Positions 27,059-38,867 of a DNA stretch of 64,000 bases are shown piece after piece; position 1 is the first letter of the stretch; the number at the start of each line of letters is the position of its first letter. The stretch comes from Hansfordia pulvinata. Taxonomy: Eukaryota > Ascomycota > Sordariomycetes > Xylariales. A model generated the notes under the pieces. That model was given only the letters and a program-made list of their open reading frames with translations. It ran no database searches and was not told the DNA's origin. The stretch is taken from NCBI GenBank assembly GCA_006538405.1, contig BJKQ01000003.1, positions 2,666,001 through 2,730,000 on the forward strand. The letters are read 5' to 3'. Made by a program: the position numbers and the translations under genes.

Positions 27059-28909
27059 ATGACTACCCTCGTGCAGACCCGCCATCCACTGCAGACCCTG
27101 AGCATGAGCCATCAGAATAAGCGCCGCCGGAATGACCGCGCTGCCGGTAGGTCGTCCCATCGCCATCACAGGCCCAGCAAGCGCACGGCTCTTGACCTCC
27201 TGCTAACCAATCTGCTCATAGCCTACGACGAAAGCGATGGCGACTTCCAATTCACAAGGGGCACCAAGCGCGTGAAAACCGCTCAGCCTGAGCCCATCCC
27301 GAGGACGAGCTTGCCCCTGCCCCTGCGCCCACCAAAAAGGGGAGGCCAGGGAGAAAAGCCAAAGAGGCAGCCTCTGCCCCAACGCCCGAACCTGCACCAG
27401 CACCGACGAGAAAGCGCGTCTCAAAACGAGCATCCAGTCAAGTAGCGCAGGACGAAGCACCCCCGCCTCGAGCGCCTCCACAAAGAGCAACGCGGGGAAG
27501 ACCCCGTAAATCAACAGATGAAGTAGCGCCCGTGCAGGCCAAACCAACTTCGCAACGAGCTGCGAATGGTGTCTCCCGACCGACCCGCGCCAAGGCCGAT
27601 ACACTTGAAATTGACGATAACGACGACGACGACGAGGTCGAGGAAGCCAACCATGTCGCAGAGAGCCCGCCGGAACAGGCGACACCCCCGGACGCGGGTC
27701 GACGCGCAGGCGGCGCATCCAAAAAGATCGCTTTACCAATGAGCGACACGCCCGTAATGAATCGCAACAAGGAGATGCGCAAGAAGACAGCCGGGGGGAG
27801 AGAAGTAGTCTCGGCATGAGAGGGCGCAGAGCGAGTTCTCTGATAGACAGCGGTCATAGCGCCATCCCCCACCGCGAGGTCCGCTCAACCGAGTTCTACA
27901 AGCATATCGAGGCTGAGGGTCTGATGGAGCCGCGGCGAATGAAGCAGTTGCTGACGTGGTGTGGTGAACGTGCCTTGGCTGAGAAGCCGCCGCTGGGGTC
28001 CGCAGATTCTAATGCCATTCTGGGAGGTGAGTTTGCACCAAGATGCACCCGTGGACCTGTGTTACAGACTCGACGAGCTGTTTCCTGCACTTCATGTTGT
28101 TCATGAAAACTGACAAAATCTTGCGACAGCCCGAGCGATACAAGACCAGCTTTTGAAGGATTTCGGTGCACGCGCCGAATTCTCAGACTGGTTCTCGCGT
28201 GAAGAAGTACCGCGGCCACCAGCCGTCGAGAAGCCCAACCCGCGCAACCTAGAGCACGATGAGAAGATCACTGAGCTTGAGGCGAGGATAAAACGGTACG
28301 TCTAGGCTCTTGCAAAGCCCTTCTCGGATTTTACCACGTTACCTTGCTGACATCATCTATAGATTGAAAGCCGAGAAGAAGAAATGGCAGTCACTACGCG
28401 CGACGCCGCCAGATCTGCCGCCACTTTTTCCACCACCAGCATCTACAGAAGATACGGAAGCCTCATCAACACAGTCGACTACGACGCAGCACAAACTGCC
28501 AACCCTGGTGCTACCAGACGCTTCTCTGCTCGACGCTGACGAGGCCAAGATTCTCTCGTTATTACTGGGCAACGAGGAACCGAAGAAGGACGCAGCAACA
28601 GGAGCACCGCCTCCAACGGCAATAGCTAGCGCAATAAAACCGCTTGCGCAGGCCCGACGGCTGAGGCGGCTGCAGTCATCACTCGAGACGGACGTGGACC
28701 GGCTGGCCGACGGGGTGCATCGAGTAGAGCTGCGGATGGAGGCAGCGGGCCGGCAAGCTGATCGCGTCCTGGGGCTCAGCGCCGCGCGGCTCCGTGAGCG
28801 TGACGACCGCGAGCGGCGCGCCGCCGGGACCCGTGACATGCCCGTCATGGAGGTCTTGCGCAGCCTGGGGCGCATACTGCCTGATAGTGGGGGAGGTAGC
28901 GGTGGATGA
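27059..28909 (+). CDS. mis13: kinetochore protein Mis13/Dsn1 (MIND/Mis12 complex subunit)
   Basis: Subunit of the Mis12/MIND complex that links inner centromere proteins to the Ndc80 and KNL1 outer kinetochore. Exons are 27059-27146, 27222-28026, 28130-28295 and 28363-28909; introns are 75, 103 and 67 nt with CTAAC/CTGAC branch sites. The N-terminal half is disordered, with two AT-hook-like segments (KKGRPGRK, TRGRPRK) and an acidic patch. The conserved Dsn1 region follows: an RRASSLIDSG segment, EFYKHIEAEGLMEPRRMKQL, LLKDFGARAEFSDWFSREE, then a coiled coil after the last intron and a C-terminal EVLRSLGRILP. Two frame breaks, at the CCC run 27298-27300 and the GGGGGG run 27793-27798, are each cured by one added base, giving 535 residues. 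The gene is essential in yeasts, so real inactivation is unlikely. Confidence 0.9.
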
Positions 28910-30193
28910 CGAACAAGACGAAGAGCCAGAAGAAGTGACAGCTCCGAAGATGAGCAGTTCTGCACGCGCTCCCGCTCCGCGAGGTCCGATAGAACGATGT
29001 ATCAATGCATGATGAGGCACTTGCTGCTGCTGCGATGGCAGCATCGTGCCGCATGCCGAGTACTTGTGCGGGTCAGCGAACACGGGTCGTACAGCACCGT
29101 GGCCCTTGCGTCAAGGCAGCCAAAGCACTTTGGAGGAAGTGGGAGATTCGGGGAGGCGAAACAAAGATGCTGTCCTGCGGTGAGCATGCCATGGCACGAC
29201 CACCGCACGACGTACGACGCCGCCGACAGCCTCGGGCACTCCAGCGCATCCATACCAGTGACAGCTGGACCTGTCGGCGCGGGGCGAGCAGCAGCAGAAG
29301 CAAAGAAGGGAGATTTGGGAGAGAGGGGAGCTACATGTCGAGAACGAAGACCAATAAAACTGAGAGCAACGACCTTTCTTTGGCTGCCCAAGAAGTAAGA
29401 CTTTGACCAATGGGACGTGAACGTGAAAGTGAGCGTGAGAGTGGTCTACCTCCAGCGCGTGTCGCCGGCAGGGCCCCGTACATCGTGACGTAGAGCTCCG
29501 TGGCTGGGCCTGAACTGGTGACGACTCGCCCTTGTCTGCTTGCCGGCAGCCCTCCGCTCAGAAGAAAAAAAAAGCCGTCGAGGACAGGCAAGGGTGCTGA
29601 TGACGCTTTCGTGCCGGAGCCAAGTGGTGGAGGCAAGCGAGGGCTAGGCCACCGGGGAGTCTACGCTCACGATGTGCGGCACGACGTTGCGCCATGTCAT
29701 GGCCGGCGGCCGGTCTGACGGCGCTGCTGCCCGGTTGGAGTATACACGTGCATTTTATCAAAAGGCACGCCGCTCGAGCAAGTCATGAGAAGAACTAGGA
29801 TGCCTGGCGCGGTTTGCTCGTGATCTCGTGTATTTGTGCGAAGTGTTGTTTCGTGCGTGAACGACTGGGCCGCACAGGGGAGGCGTGCAACTTGGCGATG
29901 CGCGCTCTTCTTGCGACTGCCTTTCCCGCACTGAGCCGCAAGCAAGCTGCCCAACGTCCCGCCGTCGTAGTCGGTCCCAAATACCGCCTGTAGTACAACA
30001 GAATATACACGCCCGAACGAACATATCTGCAGTTCGGTCTCGACCCCAGTCCCCGTACCCTCTCGTCTTACTCCTACAACACCAATGCCATTTCTTCTTC
30101 TTTCTTTTCCGTGGAGGTAGTCGTCATATCATATCCTCTTTTTCTCATCCCCTTCTTCAGAAGAGCTTTTCAGGCTTCTTCTGCTCCTCTTCT
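28910..30193. other. convergent spacer between Mis13 and Sdh5
   Basis: Tail-to-tail spacer of about 1.3 kb that should hold both 3' ends. Open frames in it lack codon bias and family motifs. Nothing else is seen. Confidence 0.6.
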
Positions 30194-31260
30194 CTACCTC
30201 AGCTCCGGCATGAACCCCATCCCCTTGCCGCTCTTCTGCTTCTCCCCGTCCCCCCCTTTGCCTGCGCTCCCAGCAGCGGAGGCGTCGTTCTCCTGGTCGC
30301 CCCCGGCGCTGCGGCCCCGCACATGCCGGCGCAGCAGGCTCAGGACCTCGCTGTCGCGCCAGCGCTCGGGACGGGCCGGTACGCGGGGCGGAACGTGCCG
30401 ACGGTCTGGGCCCACTCGCCCTCGCCGGGCTTGCGGTAGGGCTCGGACGAGGCGGCGGCGGCGGCGGCGACGGCGGCCGCCGCCTGCGGGGACGGGCGGA
30501 CGGGCTGGTCCTCCAGCAGCTGCGCCCGGCTCGCCCCCTCGGCGGCAGCCGAGGTCTCGGCGGTGGCGGCCTCGGCGCCGCCGGCGTAGGAGGGGGACGA
30601 CGAGTCTGTGGCGGCGGCGGCGGCTGTGGTGGTTTTGGGCGATGGCGCCACGGGCGAGGGGACGTCCTGCGTCGCCCAGTAGTATATGTCCCAGTCATTC
30701 TCGTCGAGGAAGCGGTCGTAGGCGGTCATCTGGTCGCGCGTCATGGCGGGGAGGTGGGCGTCGGCAAAGGTGGAGAGGAGCAGGTCGGACTCGAGGGTTC
30801 CGCGCTTGCGGCTCTGGTCTGTTTGTTGAGGTTGGTCTTCGTCAGTGATCCTTCCTTTTCCCTTTTTTTCATGTTGTTCTTTTCAACAGGTAATGATGGG
30901 GCATTGGGCAAGAGGTAATTGTGCAGCCTGTCCAAAAGAGCAGAGGAGGGTGTGGGTGCGGTGTCCCAACTTACAGACCAGGCGCGCGCGCATGGTGCGG
31001 TCGTCCTCGCCGACGCGGCGGATGGGCTCGATGCGCAGGTCGGCGCCCTCGAGCTCGCCGACGCCTAACTCGCCGCCGGGGCCCGCCGGGCCGGACGCAG
31101 GCGAGGTGCGAGGGGCGTTGCCAACGCTGGCGCGCAGGGCGGGCGCCGTCGTCAGCGGGCGGGCGGCGGCGGCGGCGGCGGCGGCGCGGGCGAACGGCGC
31201 CAGCTGCAGCCTGGCGAGGGCGGCCGCGACCGTCGCAGGGGTCGGTCTCGAGGCAGGCAT
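30194..31260 (-). CDS. sdh5: succinate dehydrogenase assembly factor 2, mitochondrial (Sdh5/SDHAF2)
   Basis: Matrix factor required for covalent FAD attachment to Sdh1 of complex II. Exons are 31260-30975 and 30818-30194, joined by a 156-nt intron with donor GTAAGT and a CTGAC branch. The first exon gives an Ala/Arg-rich mitochondrial presequence and ends at RARLV. The second opens with [20 protein letters not shown], the family signature, followed by [20 protein letters not shown] and IYYWATQ. A roughly 80-residue Ala/Ser/Pro-rich insert then separates this core from a conserved C-terminal [21 protein letters not shown] segment. The frame breaks at the CCC run (plus-strand 30368-30370); one added base joins the two parts and gives 303 residues. 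The insert is long compared with yeast Sdh5. Confidence 0.93.
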
Positions 31261-32473
31261 TCTTCTATGCAGGCTTGGGTGGGAGGGCTTGATTGGTGGC
31301 TCTACAGATGGAAGAGGAGAGCAGGGGGAGGAGAAAGAGGGTAGGTAGGTAAGTTGGGAGAGAGAAAGGCCGCTTCGGCAGTGGTCGGTCGCAGGTGGGT
31401 TCTGCTGTTGGGCAGGGGGCGAATTGAAGACGGACGCCTGAGGGCAAGTCTTGGTGGACTAAAAACGGCGGGAATGGCGCTGGAAGTTTACAGCGCTCCT
31501 GCCAATAGCCGGGCAGTCTGAGCGTCGTCAGCGAATCTCCAAAGTGCAGTTGCAATACTGGCAAAGGGATTGGCGGGCTGAAATCGTTGACGTCGTGACC
31601 TCTCCCGACATGGGACCTCACCCTGTGAGCAGCAATGCGCTAAGAGTACCTAACCTACCATATCTCTTGTACGGAGTACATCTCGGGGAGGTACGGGGCA
31701 CAACGTAGTCGTAGCGCCGGCAGCAGGGGCCAAAGCCAGAGTTCAAGCACCAGCACCCGGAACCGGGCATTGCCGGCGGAGTCCTTGTCGGCCGGCCCCG
31801 GCCTCGGCGACCCGTGCCGCTGGCCAACAACACCAGCCGGTGACGGCTCCGTTTGAGTGATATCGTCTGCCACTTTTCTACCCAAGACAGCCGTCGCCTT
31901 TCCGCCGCAGTCCGTGTTCTCGCGCTTCTGCATACTCGAGACTAAATGACATGATGACCACGGGCTGCGCGGAGTTGATCAAACCGCAGAAACCAGCGAG
32001 CTTGGTTCTATCAAGCCAGGACATGATGATAATAAACACGATATCGCCTTCCCATGCATGTTCATCGGTCGCGAACTGTGATTCGGAGAACAGCCGACAG
32101 CGGTAGCATAGTGCCCCGCACTGAATAGTATTTTCACGCGCATTCTGCAGTGCTGAAGATTGGATCTGCTTGGTGTGGGAAAAAATCAATAGCCCGCTCG
32201 TAGTTTTATTTCCCCTGCCCTGGCCTGATGAACAAAACAGTCATTGACGCCAACACCTCATTGGCGCCCAATCGCCGTCCAACGCGGTACGCCGGCTTTG
32301 CCAGGCACCTGTTCCAAGGTTCTGTGAGCTTGGAGGTGTTCCTGGCCACTGTTGCCCATGCGTCCCACAGGCGCGAACACGATTCCATGTTGCCGGGTGT
32401 ACACGCCCATCCTATCTTATATCTCGTGTCTTCTCTTACAAATGACTCTTGCGGCCATACCAGCGGTCGGGCC
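31261..32473. other. Sdh5 promoter region and Erv25 3' region
   Basis: Spacer of 1.2 kb between two minus-strand genes. The side near 31261 carries the Sdh5 promoter, the side near 32473 the Erv25 terminator. No further gene is supported. Confidence 0.6.
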
Positions 32474-33237
32474 CTAGATCAGGTGCTTGGAACGGAAGTA
32501 AGCGCGGAGGTACATGATTTGCCAGGCCCAGAGGGCGACCAGCAGGATGGTGGTGGTGACGCCAAAGTACTTGACGCGCGAGTTGGTGCTCTCGTTGGTG
32601 TCGCGCAGACGCTGCTCGCGCGAGCGCATGTACTCCATCTCCTCGACGATGTCGCCCAGCATCTCCTCAACGCGGCGTAGCTCCGTTTCCACCGGCTTGA
32701 GCTTCTCGGTGGCCTGGATTGCGGACCAGTCCTTGGCGTCGGCGCCAATGTCGACATCGAGCTCGATCATACGCGAGGGGTTGCCGCGGGCTATGAAGGC
32801 AAAGAAGGAGACGGTCAGCAATGTGGCAGGGGGGATGGGGCCGGGGGGCACGTTTGGGGCTTACCTCCGCTCAGCTTGTTCTCGAGGCAGACATCAAAAG
32901 CGGCGTCGCTGTGGGAGGTGAAGACGGTGCGTCGCTCGCCGACGATGTCGCGCGGGCGTCCGTATTCGTTGCCCATGGCGTCCTTGATCTGGAGAGGGGA
33001 TCAGTATGGGGGGCGGGCATTTCGGGCAGGCATGCGCACAATCATGTTGACGGTCTGGCCGTCGCCCTGAGTGCCGCTGACAGTGGCGGTGACGACGACG
33101 AGCGTGTCCTTGGAGGCAAAGTTGCGGATGCATCGCTGGCGGCCGTCGGCAGACAGCTCGAACTTGAGGGCGTGGGCGGCGGTGGCCAGCAGCACGAGGC
33201 CGCAGATGTACTGCAGCAAGGCGCGAGGGAGGGCCAT
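32474..33237 (-). CDS. erv25: p24-family cargo receptor, Erv25 type
   Basis: Type I membrane protein of COPII/COPI vesicles that cycles between ER and Golgi in a hetero-oligomer with Emp24. Exons are 33237-33040, 32988-32865 and 32790-32474 (introns 51 and 74 nt), giving 212 residues without any frame break. A signal peptide (about 1-23) is followed by a GOLD domain with the family stretch [20 protein letters not shown] and an [11 protein letters not shown] segment. A coiled coil ([20 protein letters not shown]) leads to one membrane span near the C-terminus and the short cytosolic tail [11 protein letters not shown]. The first intron uses the weak donor GTGCGC; reading through it would stop after a few residues, so splicing is required. 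It shares a divergent promoter region with U1-C. Confidence 0.94.
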
Positions 33238-34027
33238 GGTGGGCGGTTGGGGAGGAGCTAGCTGACACGTTCGAGGTATTCGGGAGTGGGAGAGGGCCGG
33301 GGGAGGTTGATGGTCATCAAGGGAAGACGCCCAGCTTGACGGATGCGAGTTGAGGTCGGGTCGAGTTTGAGATACGGGTATGATGCCAGGCTGGTTCCAC
33401 GGAGCACGAATTGGATTACAGTGGCCGGCCGCCAGAGGCAGCGTGGCAGCTTCCCAAGGGGGGGCAGGTCTAAACTGAGTTGAGGCGAGTAGCGTTGAGT
33501 AAAGTATAGATACCTACTGCTTCTGAGGAACGCTGAGGGACGCATCGCAAGCAAAGATGTACAGAGTCACTCAAGAACTGGTGGGAGCTACTTCCAATTA
33601 GCCAATTCCAGAAAGCAGCGCCGGCGAGCAAACGTGAGAGTACATGTACCGAGACGTGTTCTTGCTCTGCCACGTCCCGGCCAATCAACCCCCGGTCTTC
33701 AATGCTCTTTGGCTCGTACTCGTACCCGCGACTTGCAGGCTGCGGTACCTGCGCTAACCAGATCAAGACGGGCGCCAGCTCCCCAGCACGACTGCAGCGA
33801 GGAAGGCGCATACGGCGTCGTTCGGGCTGGAAGCTCCCGACACAGAATTCACCCTCATCCTCAACCCACCAACCGGTGACTCGCGGCCTCTCCTCCAACA
33901 CCGACTTCATCGCCGAGCTCAATCGCGTCGCAGCCATCGCCAAAGCACCGCCCATCTCGACAGCAAATATCGCAGACTCACTCGCGTCTTGCGCGCCGCC
34001 AGTCACGCCCGTGACCAATCCGTCAAC
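33238..34027. promoter_or_regulatory. divergent promoter between Erv25 and U1-C
   Basis: Head-to-head spacer of 790 bp from which both genes must be started. It contains one copy of the palindrome family (CTCGTACTCGTAC near 33714). No TATA box is obvious for either gene. Confidence 0.6.
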
Positions 34028-34802
34028 ATGCCCAAGTGTGAGTTGCGCCCTCTCCCATCGAGGCGCCCCGCGACAGACCCGCGACGCGCCAACGTGCACA
34101 GCGCGCCCATGCAACCACGCTCCCTTTCCCAGTGCCCATGATTGACACACACCTTCTGCAGTCTTCTGCGACTACTGCGATGTCTACCTCACCCACGACT
34201 CGATGAGCGTGCGCAAGGCCCACAACAGCGGCCGCAACCACCTGCGCAACGTCGTCGACTACTACCAGCAGATAGGCCACGAGAAGGCTCAAAGCGTCAT
34301 CGACAGCATCACCTCGTCCTATGCCGCCGAGGGCCAGGCCCACGCCAACCCCATGCTTCCTCAGAACCAGCACGCCCCCGGGGCCGGCGCCCCCGGTGCT
34401 CCCGGACACGGCCCACCCGGCCCCGGCATGCCCTTCCCCCCGCCTCCGTTCAACTTCCCTGGTGGCATGCCTCCTCCGCCTTTCCCCGGCATGCCCGGCG
34501 CCCCTCCTCCCCTTGGAGGCTTTCCGGCCGGTCTGCCTCCGCCTCCCGGTCCCGGAGGTCGCGGCATGCCCCTGCCGCCTTTCCCAGCGGGTGCCACCCC
34601 TCCTGCAGGCCTGCCTTTTCCTCCTCCTGGCGCTCCGGCTGGCTTGCCCTTCCCGCCTCCCGGCGGCTCTGGCGCCCCTCCCTTTCCTTTCCCGGGCATG
34701 CCGCCCCCTGGCCAGGCTGGCTTCCCCAATGGGCATTCTCCCGCTGGTGGACCGCCTTTCCCTCCGCCCGGCCACCATTCTCAAGGCCCACCTGGTCGAT
34801 AG
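34028..34802 (+). CDS. U1 small nuclear ribonucleoprotein C
   Basis: U1 snRNP subunit that stabilises pairing of U1 snRNA with the 5' splice site. The first exon is only ten bases (34028-34037, coding MPK and one base); a 124-nt intron (34038-34161, donor GTGAGT, acceptor CTGCAG) joins it to 34162-34802. The protein has 216 residues. The U1-C zinc finger is intact: Cys6, Cys9, His24 and His30 in [17 protein letters not shown] and the following [29 protein letters not shown] helix follows, then a long Gly/Pro/Met-rich tail typical of the family. The next coding base after the acceptor restores F5, which fixes the tiny first exon with confidence. Confidence 0.95.
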
Positions 34803-36657
34803 GTTCAATTCCAGTCGCAGCCTTTATCAAGCAACAACTCGACTGGTGGTCCATCATTGTCTTTCGAGAACCATTCACAGGGCCTTTGCGGTCGATAGGA
34901 TCAACAACGGTCGTGGCTATTGACGACTAGACCAGGCGATAATTCGCCTCAACAACCTCATGGTCCCTATGCAGGGGGACCAGTGAATCCTGCGCCTGCT
35001 GTATTTGGGACGGGCGTGCTAGGCTGTGCCACCAACGCACCAGCTTTGAGCACTGGCGAGATACCTCACCTCACGAAAAGACAAAAGGACCTCCTCCGAT
35101 CGGCGTTGCGGAAGGCTGAATATATTCGCCCAAAGATCAGGGCCTCTCAACAAGAAGCAGCAAGCAGTATCCACTCGGAGACCAGCGATGCCTAGAATCC
35201 CCTCTCTCTGGGGCTTTCTTTCGGCGTAATGAACCTTGAAAGGGGCGCTCTCGATCCCAACCAATGGCGTATCCGGTTCCAAATCCGGCAATGCGTCCAA
35301 GCGTTTCGACGTAGCCGCTGGAGATGGAATCAAAGTCAAAGGCTGACATTGCGCGTATTTGCTGGGACAGTCGTAAATGGAGTTGACGGTATGGGTATCA
35401 TTTGGCGGTGTTGGGGAGTTAATGGCTGATATTCATCTCGGTATAAAAAGGGACACGACAATGGATAGATTCCAGGAGATACTGACAGGTCCGAGGTGTG
35501 AATGTGCCGCGTGTCGCTCGTCTTGTATAGTCAACGCATCCGGCTTTTACCTTCATTACAAAACCTCTGGCACGAGGGCTTGGCTACTGTAACTTACAGA
35601 ATTCATACATAATGCCTCTTGGGCCATGAACTTGCCATCCTGTCAAAAGCACTGATGACTTACCTACGAACCTTTCCGCGCTGCTTCCACCCCTACCTGG
35701 AAACGCATTCTGTGGGTTTTTTTTTTAAAAGGCCTGGCCGAGTAGCTCACACCCTCCGTGCATCCGACTACGCTCGGGTTGTGATTTGATATGTGGGCCG
35801 CGGTGTTGAACGCTGCTAATCCACATAAAGTACCGAATCGACATTTTACACAGACAGAGACCCATCGACTCTTCGCATGTGGGATTTCATCCGGCTCACA
35901 ATCCTAAAACAGCCTGAAGTCAAGTTTGAGCTATACCAGCGGCACATCGGGCAAGACCCATCTGACAATCTACGGAGCCTTTCAGCCCGGTGCTGCCTGG
36001 CAGGCGAGTCGGCGGGTGGCGGATGGCCGGCATGACTCCATACTCGTAGGTACGAGCGCGCTGGGGTAGATTGCCGTCGTGCACTCTCTGGGTCAGTCGC
36101 CTCGTTGGATCAGCACGTCAGCTGCTGACACGACCATCATCTCCGTCAGCGTGTCTCTTGCATCGAAGGCAAAAGCATCTAGAAAGCAAATGAAAAGCCG
36201 TCACAGGCAGCCGAGGGGCGAGACGGCACTGGTCTTGTCTCTGCTGGCACCAAAGGGAGTTTGCCTCCTTTGCGCCCTCCTCCGCCCGGCGCTGACCCCA
36301 GTGAGAGACTGACTCTTGTGAGGCGCTTGATATGGCCACTCGCTTGGCGACCGGAGGCACCAGTTCCCCCCCCCCCCCCCCCCTATCTCTCTCTGCGATG
36401 CATGTCTAAGGTAATCATAGCAGAGGCTCTCTCGACCATATAAGTCTGGGTCGAGGCCCGCCTGAAACTTTGCGTTTGGATCGTCACCTCGTTCTTCGCC
36501 GAAGTTTAGGCTCAAAAGCAACGCCATGCTGTTCAGAATCCGTCACGCGGCTGTGATCGCCGCTGGCATCAGGGGTGCTCTCAGTGGTGGCCAGTATCAG
36601 ACAATACCATTTGTATGTTTCTAGCCGCGAGACGATAATCCAGTTCGTCTCTCTATA
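34803..36657. other. U1-C downstream region
   Basis: Contains an open frame at 34920-35195 with a plausible helical segment (LTKRQKDLLRSALRKAEYI) but without a clear start context or family match; it may be part of the U1-C 3' UTR. An 18-C run lies at 36366-36383. No gene is claimed. Confidence 0.45.
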
Positions 36658-37713
36658 ATGCAGAGACTCCCTTGGCAAGAAAGGGAGGGGGGAGAGGGGG
36701 GGGGTGGGCTTATTACTGACACTGAACCTGTGTATCAGGCGTTCCACAAACCGCCCGACCTGCCCGATGGCACCTACCAAGCCCTGGAGGAAATCCGTCG
36801 ATCGCTGAGGCAAGGGCAGCGATTGCAGCCGATGACGTTCGCCGGCTCGGAGATCACGGTCAACGACGTCGACCGCGACGGGACCAGCAGCAGGCGCGTC
36901 CGGGTCACGGGCATCCCCGACGAGGGCTACACCTATGGACTCGGATTACAACGTGTGGCTGACGCCCGGCCCGGGAGTACGCCGACTAACGACGCGCGCC
37001 ACGCCCGCGCCGAGCCGATCGCGCGGGCGCGCCCCTGGGACCCGGCAGCATCGGTGGGGCGGGACGACGACGACGACGACGGGTACGTGACGGGGCTCGC
37101 CATCACGGGCGGCGAGGTGAGCCTCACCGACGGGGTGGTGCTCGAGGAGGATTCCGAAGGGGTGGCGGCGGCGGCGGGGGAGCAGCAGCAGCAGCAGCAG
37201 CACATGGTCGTCGTCAAGCCGAATGGGCCGGCCGTGGAGTTCCCCGCTCGACCCGGGGCTGGGCCGCGTGGCCTTCACTCTCGGCGAGATGAAGGACCAC
37301 GGGCGCGCATGACAGGCAGCGTGATAGTCCAGCCGCGCTGGCGGCGGGCCACAGGCGTGCCCCGGATCCAGGTCGTCCAGCTTGGTGACGGCCGGCGACG
37401 AGGACGGGCCGTGGCCCGAGCCGAGCTTCAGGGACAGACCACCTGAGGCTGGAGTGGCCCGAGACGAACAGCTGGTACGAGTACCACGTCGTCATCCAGT
37501 ATCCGCCGACGATCCGGCGAGACCGCCCGGCCTGCAGGCTGCAGCTCGACGCCGCCAACCTCGACGTCTTCTGGAGCCTGCCCCACCAGCCCTTCTTCGA
37601 GCTCGAGGTGCCCAAGTACGCAACCGTGATTCCCAAGCACACCCAGTACCGCAACCCCCGCGGCCAGCTGATTGCGCACTCGGAGTTGCCCAAGATCAGG
37701 CGCAGCGAGAGTG
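36658..37713 (+). pseudogene. hypothetical gene with several frame breaks
   Basis: C-ending codon bias shows coding DNA, but the frame changes repeatedly. Frame 1 is open from about 36733 (after a possible acceptor GTGTATCAG) to about 37240, with YQAFHKPPDLPDGTYQALEE, an acidic DDDDDDGYVTGLAITGG segment and a Gln run. Frame 2 (37247-37305) reads LDPGLGRVAFTLGEMKDH. Frame 1 returns briefly, then frame 2 (from about 37385, GDEDGPWPEPSF), then frame 0 (from about 37440) with EWPETNSWYEYHVVIQYPP and LDVFWSLPHQPFFELEVPK, up to a possible donor GTGAGT at 37714. At least four changes, mostly +1, fall within 200 bp. A pseudogene or a badly sequenced gene are both possible. I do not recognise the family. 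Confidence 0.5.
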
Positions 37714-38867
37714 GTGAGTTAATAGCTTTTCCTTCACCTCGATTCCCCCCCTCCCTAACCTAACCTGACCGAGACGTGACCGAGACCGAGACACCACGCA
37801 GAGAAATGTTATTTGTGCGGCGCTGACAGGAGGGTGAGAGAGCAGGCGAGCAGTGGAGACTGGCCTCGGCTATCGACTTGAACCTGGAGTGATAAGGGAA
37901 GACTCACACTGCCGCTACAGCAGCCGCCCGTCGCTTCTTGGCCTTAGCAGAGAGGCTGCTGCTGAGGACTATGAATGACTGGACCTTCGCATAGGCGCCG
38001 CCTGTCATCCCAAGCGTCCAGCGCCGCGCGCCCCCTTTGGCTGAGAGGCTGAGAGAGGGGGAGAGAGAGCCGCTGCCGCCCACCACCGGACCAGGGCTGA
38101 CTCGGGCAGAGGAGCCAAGACGGGAAGGGCGGCAGGCCCCGCTGCCGCTTGCCAGTGCGCCCATCTGCTCGCGGTTAGACCGCCCGCAGCCGGCCCCCAA
38201 AAGCTGTTCAGCCATCTCCGGGGTGGCACGGGTGGGTGCTGCTGATGGGGACTCGTATCTCTTGGAGGGGCGGGACGGGCTGCCAGACACTGGAAGGCCC
38301 CCAGCCAGGGCTGTCAGACACACAAGGCCCCCAGCCAGGGCTGTCAGACACACAAGGCCCCCAGGGAGGCCAGGGAGAGGAGAAACCTGTCCGCGTCTGC
38401 GTCGTCTGCGTCTGCGCACGCACAAGGGCTGCCAAGACGCGGGTTGGGGCTCAGCTGGCAGAGGGACAAGGGTCCTCGATTGGATCGCGCGCGCACGCAG
38501 CCACCGCGGCAACGCGGCAGCAAGGGACCGAGCGAGGCCGTCCAGACGCGCCGGGGGTGCTTCAGCTTCTGTTCTCTAATACCAACTAGTCGAATCCACG
38601 CGGAGCAGTAGCCGTGTAGGGCCTGCTGGTAATCAGACATGGCGGCGCCAACTGGGTTTAGCAGCCCCGAACTCTGCATACCAATACTCGCATGGGTCAG
38701 CCCCCCCTGCTGCGTCAGAGACTGTCGAGATGTGGGTGCGAATAGACTCACCCTTTCAACTGTTTGCTTGCTCGTAGGTATATAGTCTCAATAAGCCCCT
38801 TTGACCCCAGCCCCAAGGCTGAGACCTTCCTCACCACGGCAAGCCCGTAGACGTCTCTCTCTCTATC
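37714..38867. other. spacer with short tandem repeat
   Basis: If the GT at 37714 is a real donor, an acceptor near 37800 could add a short exon, but this is weak. The rest is non-coding as far as can be seen, apart from the 30-bp tandem repeat at 38296-38364. Confidence 0.5.
38296..38364. repeat. 30-bp tandem repeat, about 2.3 copies
   Basis: Two identical 30-bp units at 38296-38325 and 38326-38355, each beginning GGCCCCCAGCCAGG and ending GACACACAA, followed by the first nine bases of a third. It lies in non-coding DNA. Confidence 0.9.
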
